A DNA stretch of 64,000 nucleotides from Adineta vaga. Lineage: Eukaryota > Rotifera. Below the pieces are notes generated by a model that was given only the letters and a program-made list of their open reading frames with translations, ran no database searches and was not told the DNA's origin. Positions 13,111-24,064 of the stretch are shown one piece after another. The stretch covers positions 7,254,001 to 7,318,000 of the forward strand of contig CP075496.1 in the NCBI GenBank assembly GCA_021613535.1, in the 5' to 3' direction. Both the position numbers and the translations under genes were made by a program. Within the stretch, counting starts at the first letter, position 1, and every line of letters starts with the position of its first letter.

Positions 13111-14429
13111 AAGTTATAAATAAAACGAATGATGAGTAGAAGTTTTCAATTTAAATGAGACAAAGTAGAGTAATCGGATTAGTCCAATATCTATGATCCA
13201 AATTCTTCATGTTAATACTCAATAGTATCTGAAACTTGAGGAATACAATCTTTTTATTACGAAAGATTTATTTTTATAGTTGTAATAGAAGTAAAAAACC
13301 TTAGATAATGACTTATTCTAATCGACATCATAGAAATTCTTGAGAAGAATGTATGACAGAATAAAAACGACGTAGATGATTCGATTTTGCTTGAAACCTT
13401 TTCAAAAACCAATGGTTAATGTGCACTTATTCATTATAGTAATGTGTGTCTGTCATTTAAGACATAAAATATTGAATCGAATTGAGTGGTCTTGTATTTT
13501 TCGAAGGTATAGATCAATAGTATTAATAAAACTAAAAAAGGTTTCAGAAGCTGTATGACTCATATCAGATATTTTGTTATTATTAATTCCTTCGAGTTCT
13601 ACACTTCAATAATCAATCATAGAACACTTACTCGCATGTAGGTTAATTTCTTCTTGTCAGACTTGTTTGTAATACGATTTTTACTGATGCGTCAAACAGA
13701 AATATCAGTCTGTTGTTATTATTATTTTTGTTCGACGTTGTGCTAGTATCTTTTCTTTCTTCGAGTGTCTAACAAGATTTATGCATCTCTTATCAAAATT
13801 TCCGTTCTTTTAAATAAATCCTATTAAATCTTTGTCAATAGCGTAAGAATGAGAAAATTAACAGAAAAAAAATAACTCATTTCCGAACTTATAGACTATG
13901 TTATTTAACTTTAATACATATGCTAATCATTAGAATTACATCATTCTCATTTCGATCCAACACTAAACATTAACATTCTGTATATAATTAGAAGTATTAA
14001 CCATTCTCCACAGAATACGATATTTGTATTTTAAAAAATTTCATAATCAACTTGTTCACAACAATCTAATAACGCACCTTTACACATGTTAGCTAGTTCC
14101 TAATTTACTTTGATTGTATGCCATACTCTTGTATGTTCATTCACCGAGAGAAAAAAATCTGTTTCTATTCAATGTCGTTCTTCTTTAATAAGTTATTTTT
14201 GGAGATTTTGTGTCTATTAGAGTACAAATAATTCATCGATCGTTAATCTTACAATTGAAATATTTTGTCGTGATAAATGATAAAATCATATAATATACAA
14301 ATACATTTCTTCATGCAAATAATTGTTAAATCAAACGAAAAATGTTTAGTTTAAGAAGTTTTCAAATACAATAAACTAAGCCTTTTCGCGTAAAAACAAC
14401 GTCGTAATAATCAATACATACTTTATTTT
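13111..14429. other. Intergenic region
   Basis: AT-rich sequence without a recognisable gene. It ends at a perfect 27-bp tandem repeat. Confidence 0.4.
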
Positions 14430-14510
14430 CTTTTTAAAACCGACGAAATCATATTTCTTTTTAAAACCGACGAAATCATATTTCTTTTTAAAACCGACGA
14501 AATCATATTT
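14430..14510. repeat. 27-bp tandem repeat, three copies
   Basis: Three identical direct copies of a 27-base unit (14430-14456, 14457-14483, 14484-14510), each holding the core AAAACCGACGAAATC. The copies are perfect, so the expansion is recent. It lies about 330 bases upstream of the first micro-gene's TATA box. Confidence 0.9.
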
Positions 14511-14735
14511 CTTTATATGTCAGAAGATTGACTCCTACTTGCTTTCAGAAATCGAAAATGGTGTTTATTCCAACACTGGTTGAGAACAGACAAATACTAA
14601 TATTGACTTCTTCGTCTTTTTTATTGTATGGATGACGTCAGTGAATAAAATTGCGTGGTTTTTGTAAGAGAATCATGTCTAACATAAATCTTATTATATA
14701 TTTCCAACACATTTATCATGTCTTATCCTCCCGTT

Positions 14736-14770
14736 TTCGTGAAAATCATGATCTATACTAGTATATAAAT
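14736..14770 (+). promoter_or_regulatory. Promoter block and TATA box of micro-gene 1
   Basis: TTCGTGAAAATCATGA at 14736-14751 is followed by TATATAAAT at 14762-14770. The same 16-base block (15 of 16 bases) with the same TATA box at almost the same spacing precedes micro-gene 2 (16702-16735). A palindromic TGACGTCA (CRE-like) sits further upstream near 14633. The start codon is 95 bases after the TATA box. Confidence 0.6.
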
Positions 14771-14856
14771 GAAATGACTGACGGAAAATATATTATCAAA
14801 TCTTATAAGAATTCAACTTTCTCTCAAAAACAAATCTTAACAATTTACATACAAAG

Positions 14857-15099
14857 ATGACTGATTTCGACAAAATCGATGGTGAGTTCCATTGATTTTT
14901 ACACATATTTCATTAACTTAAAATCTCTATTTATTCTTAGGTCAAGCAGCACTCATATTTGTCACTGGTGATTTACAGGTATGTAATTTACAATTCATTT
15001 CTTTCATTGAATTTACAGATCTTATCTTTTTAGACTAATTCCAGTACAACTCTTACCTACAAAAGATATAACAACAATACAAGACAGATTTGGATATGA
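14857..15099 (+). CDS. Three-exon micro-gene 1 (42 residues)
   Basis: Not a family I recognise. Exons 14857-14881, 14941-14978 and 15034-15099 join with clean GT-AG introns of 59 and 55 bp in phases 1 and 0, giving 42 residues. Exon 2 encodes a short hydrophobic core, A-A-L-I-F-V-T-G-D-L-Q. The gene 1.9 kb downstream has the same architecture: an eight-codon first exon ending in Asp, a 38-base second exon ending in G-x-(L/I)-Q, and a third exon opening with Thr. There is no signal peptide. AATAAA follows near 15304. The shared exon plan plus shared promoter make chance unlikely, but function is unknown and the third exons have diverged strongly. Confidence 0.55.
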
Positions 15100-16701
15100 T
15101 CTTCGAAAAGAATAGTACAAAAATATGTTAATAATTGCAATGATGCATTTAAATATTATAAAAGAAAATTTATGACAATACAAGAACAGCATATATATTT
15201 ATTGGAAATGACTACTTACATATTATTATATGCTTCCTTTTTTTAATATTTCGATGTTTATATTTTCATTCCAATTTTGTTATATTTCGGATTATTAATA
15301 TGAAATAAATACTCAGAATAATATACAATTCGTCTGATTGATATTTAAAGAGATGAAAAAGGATTTTTATTTAATAAGTCTTAAGCAGAAAGTACTTTCT
15401 CATTTTATTCCTATTATTCGTTGGTATGTTGATAGATATGCAATCATACGAGTCATTTTGCGCGTCATTTCAGCCGTAACAAAACAGTACTCTACTGAAA
15501 GAGTATTCGAACTTGTTCACTTTTAAGTTGACTGACAATCTTTTTACGATAAAATATTTCTATTGAAAAGTAAAGAGTAACGTTCTGTTGCGGTTAAAAC
15601 GAGGCCTGAAATAAGCCCTATGATTATATATCTGTCAAAAGATTGAAGACTGATGGTAATAAAACAAGCTTGTACTAGTAGTGCATAATATCGCTCGGAT
15701 TATTTTTTTCATTTGCCGATGTTTACCGAATAAAGTAACCTTGCTTGTCAAAACATACCAAGGTAGATCATGGAAATAGATAAGCGGTTTCGTTTTTTTT
15801 CGCTAACAAAATTATAGAAGGTGGAGCGAGTGAAATATAACTACTATTGAAAATTTCTATGTTATGACTATTGGTTCGTAATGATAATTACGTAGACATT
15901 TGACACCCAAATGACGTTTAGAAATTATTAATTTTGAAGGCAGACCATTTATAATCACTGTACAAATAAATAAATATGATGTTTGATAATTCGATAAAAG
16001 TATATAAAAATATATTGTTTATAACATCGCCTATTCGATTGACATTAACGTCAGCGTTGTTTTGATCATTTAAGTAATACTACATAGTAGTATAAAAGAT
16101 AACACTATATATGAGATAATTCAGATACTCATTATCACACCCACCCTCAAAATTTTCAATCTTCAAATACAGTTAGTTTTGAGGGAATGAGAACAATGTA
16201 TCCCTAGAATTTTTAATGACTATATATAATACTTAGGAAATTCATTCGTTTAATCCATCTGTTCGTTTTTCTCGACTGAATTTCTAACTCAATTCATGAT
16301 AAAACCCCCATTATTCTTTTGTCCCGACTTAATTCCCAGATAACATGAGATAAGTTTATCTGCTATTGTATCATGAGAAATACGGTCTCCGTCAATACAA
16401 AGTTGACAACAGATGACTATCTCGCCTACATTTATTTTCTTGATACTATGACATCATTAAAGCATGTGCTGCACTAATTTATCTCTAGACAGTGTGCTAT
16501 TTTCATCGTCGTAGAGAGAAATTCCGTCATCTATTTATGATTTTGTGTTGGAAAATTCCAACTAAAGATCAAGTCATGTTTTATTGCTCATCTAATCTAT
16601 GTCATGTATGATACTCCTTGGAAATAACCCGCACTTCATTTCCAAAACCATGTCATTATACACGAGAAAACCTTTTTTCGTTCTTCCTTTCATTCTACCA
16701 C
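15100..16701. other. Spacer between the micro-genes
   Basis: About 1.6 kb, AT-rich. It includes 3' untranslated sequence of micro-gene 1. No third copy of the micro-gene could be seen. A 62-codon frame at 15338 lacks an ATG and is probably chance. Confidence 0.4.
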
Positions 16702-16735
16702 TTCGTCAAAATCATGAAAGATAACTTATATAAAT
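16702..16735 (+). promoter_or_regulatory. Promoter block and TATA box of micro-gene 2
   Basis: TTCGTCAAAATCATGA at 16702-16717 and TATATAAAT at 16727-16735 repeat the arrangement found before micro-gene 1; the offset from block start to TATA is 25 bases against 26. The start codon lies 89 bases after the TATA box, against 95. Confidence 0.6.
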
Positions 16736-16815
16736 AGTGTAAGAGTAACACACATATATCTATCAGCAATTGAAAACAAAAACATACAAACGAAAAAGAT
16801 TATTTCTCAAAAGTA

Positions 16816-17081
16816 ATGTTCAATCCTTCTGATTCTGATGGTAAGATGAACTATTTTTCATTCAATTTGAACTTCTATTGTGAAATTTTAGTTGCCGCTG
16901 CTGTCATGTATGTGAATGGAAGTATTCAGGTATATTTAGTGATTGAAAAGTATCTTTAATCTCAGGTTTTTCTATCTAGACAGAGAATATTATTGGTCTT
17001 GAATATACCGTTATTGATAACAATAACTCAAAAACGCAATTTAACTGCCAAATAGGCTGCTATGAATATCAACGATCTTGA
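16816..17081 (+). CDS. Three-exon micro-gene 2 (54 residues)
   Basis: Paralogue of the gene at 14857. Exons 16816-16840, 16892-16929 and 16980-17081 join in the same phases (1 and 0) with introns of 51 and 50 bp. Exons 1 and 2 have exactly the same lengths (25 and 38 bases) as in micro-gene 1. The product has 54 residues: a short acidic start (S-D-S-D), a small hydrophobic exon-2 core (A-A-A-V-M-Y-V-N-G-S-I-Q) and a third exon with two cysteines in C-Q-I-G-C. No known domain recognised and no signal peptide. Possible roles, such as a small regulatory or stress peptide, are guesses only. Confidence 0.55.
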
Positions 17082-17498
17082 TTAAGAACGAAACATACCT
17101 TGGCAGAATGATAACGACACAAAACATACAAGTAATTATTGGTTGAAATGAAACAAAATTACTCTGCATAATAAATAGGTGTACAGAATACAAACATTTC
17201 TTTTTTTATTATGGATTCAGAACTATAATCATACGTAGTGTTGTAATTGTTTTTCATGTCATTTGTAAATTTATTGAAGGAATAAATGACAAAATAGCGA
17301 TTCAAAACTGAATGGTTTGATTTATAAGCGGAATTTGTTTTGCATAAAACATAAGAGAGCGTATACTAATATTAAAAAAGCGACAGAGAAATAATCACGG
17401 GGTCTAGAAAAGAAGAAGAAAGAAAAAATACTGCTAAAGTACTAATGTAAATAGAAGATTAGAATAGATAGATAGATTATTCATTGAAAAATACTGTT
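17082..17498. other. Intergenic, convergent 3' ends
   Basis: The 3' region between micro-gene 2 (+) and the filament/EF-hand gene (-). Contains AATAAA-like sites on the plus strand (near 17171 and 17281). No gene. Confidence 0.4.
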
Positions 17499-20400
17499 TT
17501 AAAATATGTTATTCGAAAGCCAATTAGTATCAAATGAAGCTATTTGTTCAATTCGTTCATTGTCAGAAAGAAGATGAACATTTGTTTCATCGACATGAGT
17601 CAATGACTCAATCAATTCTAAAAAAATAACAATAGATTAGAAAGTAATGCTCTGTGCAAAAATATCTTATTCATTTTTATAATCACACTACTTACCATCA
17701 AATGTCCATAATATTGAATTATCCGCATTGATTTCTCTTGTTGCATTCAATTTATTACTTGTTTCTTCAAAATTTCGTACTTGTAATAAACGAAGCACAA
17801 GGGTAATTCTTTAATATGAAAAATCAGTGATTTATAAAGAAAAATAAAAGTTTGAATGATCATACTGTTCTTGCGTAAGTAATCCAGTTCGATCGGTATC
17901 TAGAATCTCAAACCATCGTTTAAGATCAATCTTTGTACAATATCCACTGTTAACAATCGGTAAAAATGTGTCACGAAATTCAATCCAATTTATCGAAGAA
18001 ACTAAATAAAACAAATTAAAATATAGAACAAAAAATAATTGATTGATCTAGATCAAACCAGTCTGTTGTTTTTTATTGAGAAATAATTGAATAAATCGTT
18101 GTAAATCAGTATTAGAAATATTAATATTATGATTAATAAATTCATTTGTAATTTTTATAGTTAAATCTTCATCATTACTATTCAATTCTTTCTTATCGGA
18201 ATTAGCACCAACATTTTTGAATATTTGACCAAGTACTATCATATTGAAATGAAAGCATTCGTCTTCAATTAGATCATCTCTTACTTGATATTTCTTGAGT
18301 AAATTTTTCATCAGGTTTTGTCGAAAAATTGATTACAGGTACTTCTAATATAATCGTTTGATTTTCTGTTGGTGATTGATTAAACCATTGTTGATTCTCT
18401 GTTTCTTTCGATAAGACATTTTCATTGATATCATCAGTTGTTTTGATTGCTTCGATTAATTCTATTCAAAGAAAAAGATCTATTTTGCGAAACAACAATT
18501 TCTTTTTTGTCTATTACCATCAGCACTCAATTTTCCATCATGATCTGTATCGTATTTATCAACGATAATTTGTGCAAGATGAATTGTATCATTCGCTTGT
18601 AGAACTTCAAGTAATTCTAAATCAAAATCTTTCTTGTTTTAATTATTGGAGAAAGAACAATGAGAGTTTACCGGCAATTTCTTGAACAGATAAATGACCA
18701 TCTCCACTAATATCGAAGAGATCAAATAATTTTCGAATGTGTTGTTCCGTATAACGACCGGATACCATTGGAAAAAGAATATCACGAAATTCAATCCAAT
18801 CGAGTGTTGCTAGACGATCTTTACAAAAAGAAAAGAAACAATATATTTATTTATGAATCAGAGAGAGAGAAGAAAATAGAATTATTAGATACTTACGTTT
18901 TTGTGCAGATGCTTCTACCAGATATTTTCGGAATAAACTATCGAATAATGTTCGAATTAATTGATCACGAAATTCAAGGCGATCAAGTAATTTATCTGGT
19001 AAATCATTATCTATTTCTACGACATCTTCATTGTTAGCTAATTCATGAAATACATAACGAAGTTCTAAAATATTATAAAAAAAATTATGTATGCTCTCTC
19101 TCTCTCTCTCGGCTGGCAATATTAACCTTGAACGATGACGGCTAATTTTGGATCATCATAATTATCAGTTCGATTTTCAGAAGTTGTTGCATCCACTTTG
19201 AACACAAAAATATTTTTATTATTGTATCAATAGTAATGTCAATATTATGTTACCTTCGACATCAGTTAATGAAGAATCATCAGATGATTGTTTACTAGTA
19301 TCTTGTAAAGGAAAAGAATGAGTTTCAAGTAAATGATCGTCACTGGTTTTGGTTGAGGAATGATAATCAATACGATCATCCTCCTCTGTTCTATCAATAA
19401 GAGAAGAATGACTGTCTCCTTCTCTTTTTGTTTGATTAGATGATTCAATTTGCGATAATTCAGATTTATTGTCCTGAGTTAATAAATTTGTATCTGATTG
19501 AGAAAGACTTTGTTTTCTTTCTTCTTGTGACGCATTATATAAGTTAAATGATGAGGATCGTGATCCTTTCATATCAGTATCTAGAGATACTTCATATTCT
19601 TCATGTGAAGACTGTTCAGGAGTAGAAGTAGAAGAGCGATGTTCACTGTGATCTGGATGACTATTTAATCGTTCATCACTCACAGGTAATGTTCTTTCTT
19701 CATGTTCAATATTATCATCTCTTTCATTATTCAGTTGAATGGATTGATCGACAACATGTTGCAATTCATGTCCTCGAAGAAATACAAAGAAATACATTTA
19801 CTAATGGGGCAAACTCATGTAAAAACCTAATAGTTACCTTCAACAGTCGAGGGTGAACCGTCTGTATCAGAAGAACTTTGAACTTCAGGCGATGCTTCAG
19901 GATCTGTTGGTGAAGGTAACATTGATTGAAGGACATCAGAAGTTAGCGGTTGATCTTGTGTCATGGCAGGTGCAGTTGCTGAAGTAATTGAACGTTGAAA
20001 ATCAGATGACAATATTGAGTCTATGGAAGCTTTGCGAGACGTGGACTGATGTTCTGAAGTAGAACCTGATGGTGGTTGTTGTTCTGGACTTATCGTAGCG
20101 TTTGTTGTCGATAGACGTCTTTGAGCATCAGTTGACACTGCCGAGCCTGTTGAAGATGTTCGCGATCGTGGAGGATGTTCAAAAACTGTTGAAGAATTAA
20201 CTACAGAAGAACGTCTTCTGTTTTCAGATGGTTCCAATGAAGTTGTCGAAGATTTACGTGATGTAAATTGATGTTCATATGAAGAAGATATAGGTTGTTC
20301 TTCTTCTACATTGGTTTGAGTTGTACTCAATGTTACACCATCATTTACTGACGATTTACGGGATGATGGTTGATTTTCTAAGACCGTTGAAGTATGTCCT

Positions 20401-23400
20401 ACGGAAGGTCGTCTTGACGCATCAGGTGTTATTGATGAGCTTACTGAAGACGTATGTGTTGAGGAGTGAGGTTCATTGGTTGAAGTTGGTAATTGCTGAT
20501 CTGGGACTATGGGAATAGAACTTGTCGAAGTACGTCTCTGACCATCTGATTGTACCACCGAATCAATCGATGATTTCCGTGATGCAGACGGTTCCTGTTC
20601 TGAAGTTGCAGATGTTATAGTTGAAACTGTTTCTTTATGTATATCAGGTAATGTTTCTGAAGCTACGGATGATTTACGTGACGAAGATTGATATTCTTGC
20701 GAAGGTAATGCTGGCAATTGACGAACATCAGATATTGTTGGTTGTTGTTGTTGCTGCTGCTCGGAACTTATTGTGACACCAGATGCAGAAATACGTCTTT
20801 GAGTATTGGATGATATGTCTGAGCTTACTGATGATGTTCGCGTGGACGGTAGTTGTTCAGATTGTAGTTGAAATGTTTATGGTAGAAGGACGTCGTTGAG
20901 TATCAGATGGTTGTTGTTCATCAGCTGTGGAAATATGTACCACAGAAGAACGCTTCTGATCACTAGATGGTAATGTTGAATCAACTGAAGACTTACGAGA
21001 TGGTGACAAATGTTCTTGCATAGAAGGTGATAATGGTTGAGTAACATCTGCAACTGGCGAGCTATCTGATGTAGAAACACGTCTTTGAACATCAACCGAT
21101 ACTCCTGAACCCACAGATGCAGAACGCGATGAGGGTTGATGTTCTCCTGACGAAGATGAAGATGACTGTTCAACATGAGAACTAGATGTTTGTTGTTCCG
21201 GAAATAGTGAAACATCATCAGTCACAGGAACTTGTCGTTGAACATCAGATATTCCAGACGAATGGAGTGATGATTTGCGTGATGATGGTTGACGTTCTTC
21301 AGAAGAATCTAATGGTGTTTGACGCGTGTCAGCAGCTGCTGATTGTTGCTCTGAGTCTACTGAAACACCAGCTGTAGAAGGACGTCTGTAATGACTACTT
21401 GACGTTGACGATCTACGTGAAGAAGATGATGATGGTTGTTGTTGTTGTTGTTGTTCTACAATCGGTGACGTATTGATAGTAGATGAACGTCGTTGATTAT
21501 CAGATGAAGCTACTGCACTTGTTGAAGATTTACGTGATGATGACTGATGTTCATCTGAAGGCGTTGAAGGTGATTGGTGCGCATCAATTTCTGACTTTTG
21601 TTGCTCTGGAATAGCTGTAACACTGCTGGTAGACAGATGCCTTTGAACATCAGATGGAACAGTTGAGCTTACAGAAGATGTACGAGAGGATGGTGGATGT
21701 TCTTGAGCAGTTGAAGGACGTCGCTGACTATCAGATATATTTAATGTTATTTGCTCTGAATCAGTAGATGTTTGCTTTCCTTGTGGTATTGTCTTGTCTG
21801 CTTCTAATATTGGAATAGATGGCAGACTAGTTGGCGTTGATTGAAGTTCAGGTGTTGTCACAGGTGATCGTTGAAGTTGAGAAGTTTCGGATTGTTCTTC
21901 TCGTGATAACAGAAGAGCGGGAGAGGTCGATGAAGTAGGTGATTGTCGTATTGCAGTACTTGTTGAAGAAGTTCGTGATGATAATTGTTGCGCTTCAGTT
22001 ACTGAAGACGAATGATCTTCTTCTGTAAAATTAGATGCAGATACATTTGAAGTTTTCTCATTGTTTTGAGAAAAATCAATGTCACTTGTTACAATTTGCT
22101 GTTGACCATATAAATTATTTTGCACAGTAGGTGATAATCCAATCGAATAAATATTATTTGTTTGAATATTATTATCTTCACTAAGTAAATCAAAGTTTGA
22201 TTGAACAATTTGTGCAACTGTAAGATTCTTCAAAAAATAGAAAAGATTTTTTGTGAAATTTTCAATATTGATTCTTATTTCGTACCTCATCTTGTTGTTG
22301 ATCATTCAATTTACTTTGATTTGTATTATTTGCCGACCATACTGTTCTATCTGTATAAATCAATATTTTTTGTTCGAAGAAAGAAAAAAAATAACAAAAA
22401 GTTTAACTTAATTTATTGTACTAAACCACGTTTATCATCTAATTGGCTTCTTTCATTCTCTAGCCTTCAGATCGAACAAATACAGAAGTCTCACACATAT
22501 GTCTATGCTAAATTGCATTTCAGTGCAAATAATAATTGTCTTCTATACATAAGCACACAGACACACATACAATATGTAGGAATCGAAATGAAAAAAAGAA
22601 AAGGTAGCATTAAAAAAACGCACGCAATGATGGTTGTTACAAAATTTGTCAAACTCAACTATTTGTTCAAATAATGAAAGTTAATTGTGTTGAGTGCTTC
22701 TATATTTATTCAGTCAAATTTCTGGTCTCACCTGTCAATGTATTACTGTTGCTTCGTAATGATGTTGGTCTCATTAAATGTGTTATACTACTCGTAGATT
22801 GTTTTCGTCGATATTCGCTTTCTAAAACACCACGATAAAGTGTCAATTCAAATTTTAAATTTCGATCATATTCAGCTAGATGATTTAATTTGTCTTTCAA
22901 GGTTTGCAATTCTAATTTGCTACATTCTAATTCATTATCTTTCGTTGTTAATTGTTGTCGACGTTCATCACGTAATGAAAAGAATTCAGCTTCCTATGAA
23001 AACAGAAAAACAAATTTTATTTTTAAAAGTTATATCAATTTGAATTATTTTCATACCATAGCTTGCACACGTTCAATTAACGTTTGATTATGATCGTTGA
23101 GTGTTGTTAATTCTTGTAAGACAGTTTGATGTTCATCATGAAGTTGTTCATAACCTTCCTGGTTGGAAGATTGATGAAATGTATTGGTTTCATTTGTTTG
23201 TACACTTTCTTCAAGTATCTGTAACATTTGTTTATATTCATTGTCCATTTGTTTCAATTGTGTTTGATTTAAATCATTGAAATCTTGTCGAATACGATTG
23301 ATTGATTCACTTAAACGTGATAGAAGATATTCATTTGCTTCGGCTTGTGTTTCAAGAATTGTTTCACGTTCTTCATCAAGAAATTCTTTAGTTGTTTGCA

Positions 23401-24064
23401 TTAATTTAACTTCTTCTTTTAATGTTTGAATTTCAAACTAAATAAGGAAAAGGATATCAATGAAAAATCAATTAATTCCCGTTAATCTTACTTCTGTTTT
23501 CGATCGTTCAATACAAATTCGTTCTAATTGTATCTGTAAATTGTCAACTTTATCCATTGCTTGTTGATAATTTTGTTTTTCATTATCAACATAAACTAAT
23601 AAAGTTTGAATCTGTTGATTTAATTTATTGAATTCATTTCGAACGATTCGTTCTTGTTTTTGTAATGCATTCAATCGTTTCACTTGTTCTTTCTCATTAC
23701 TAGCAACAAAATGAATTCGTCGTTTAAGTTCATCTCGTTCTTTTAAATACCGTTTGGCTCGAGTTTTTGATTGATAACGTTCGAGATGAGCTTCATTTAA
23801 TGTTTGACTTTGTTCACGAAAATCATTTGGTAAACGTTTCAAATGATTTTCTAATGCTGAAATATATTCTTTTCGTATTTGCTCAATATGTTCTTGTAAT
23901 TGTCGGTTTTCACCATCCATGGTTTTCATATCATTAAGATATGTTTGAAGATTGGTATTGAGAGTTCGAAATTCTTCAGTTTGAATATTATATGACTGAC
24001 GAGATTGTTCAGCACGATTAACAACATCATCAATAAATTGATCATCGTCAAATAAACTAAACAT
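17499..24064 (-). CDS. Intermediate-filament rod + Ser/Arg repeats + EF-hand fusion protein
   Basis: Fifteen exons, about 1,780 residues: 23492-24064, 23057-23437, 22732-22993, 22286-22350, 19838-22227, 19254-19772, 19127-19195, 18897-19064, 18672-18818, 18518-18616, 18285-18461, 18059-18187, 17866-18001, 17696-17808, 17499-17617. Residues ~1-400 form a coiled-coil rod with both filament signatures: the coil 1A start (L-N-T...Y-L...N-R-Q-L-Q) and the coil 2 end (L-K-F-E-L-T-L-Y-R-G-V-L-E-S-E). Residues ~430-1400 are Ser/Thr/Gln-rich repeats with many S-R-K-S-S and R-R-x-S/T motifs. Residues ~1400-1780 hold EF-hands: D-I-S-G-D-G-H-L-S-V-Q-E and D-T-D-H-D-G-K-L-S-A-D-E are canonical, and a third loop (D-T-D-R-T-G...) is degenerate. 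A W-I-E-F-R-D...P...V-x-S-G-x-Y module occurs twice. Every splice phase matches, so it is one gene, except one extra base near 20860 inside the repeat exon. Confidence 0.75.
19838..22227 (-). repeat. Degenerate coding repeat with basophilic kinase motifs
   Basis: A single 2.39-kb exon built from about 15 degenerate units of 40-60 codons. A typical unit runs S-S-R-K-S-S ... (S/V)-x-x-Q-R-R-x-S-T ... E-Q-Q. The R-R-x-S/T and R-K-S-S cores match the consensus of basophilic kinases (PKA and CaMK types). Units vary in length and are not perfect copies, so expansion is old or under relaxed constraint. A one-base frame slip occurs near 20860 between two good units. Confidence 0.8.

Noticed and set aside
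15338-15526. 62-codon frame between the two micro-genes
   Set aside because: Begins with TTG, not ATG, and shows no resemblance to either micro-gene.
20857-20880. A tiny intron to explain the frame slip in the repeat exon
   Set aside because: No GT-AG pair of plausible length restores the frame.
20321-21377. Plus-strand and other-frame open reading frames within the Ser/Arg repeat exon
   Set aside because: Shadows created by the repeat periodicity of the real minus-strand exon.
22201-22674. 157-codon plus-strand frame across a filament-gene exon and introns
   Set aside because: Antisense to coding sequence and splice sites of the filament/EF-hand gene; low-complexity translation.
17499-24064. 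Three separate genes (filament, Ser-rich protein, EF-hand protein) instead of one
   Set aside because: Introns match in phase at every junction, there is no intergenic gap longer than an intron, and no stop or start separates the parts apart from the single-base slip.
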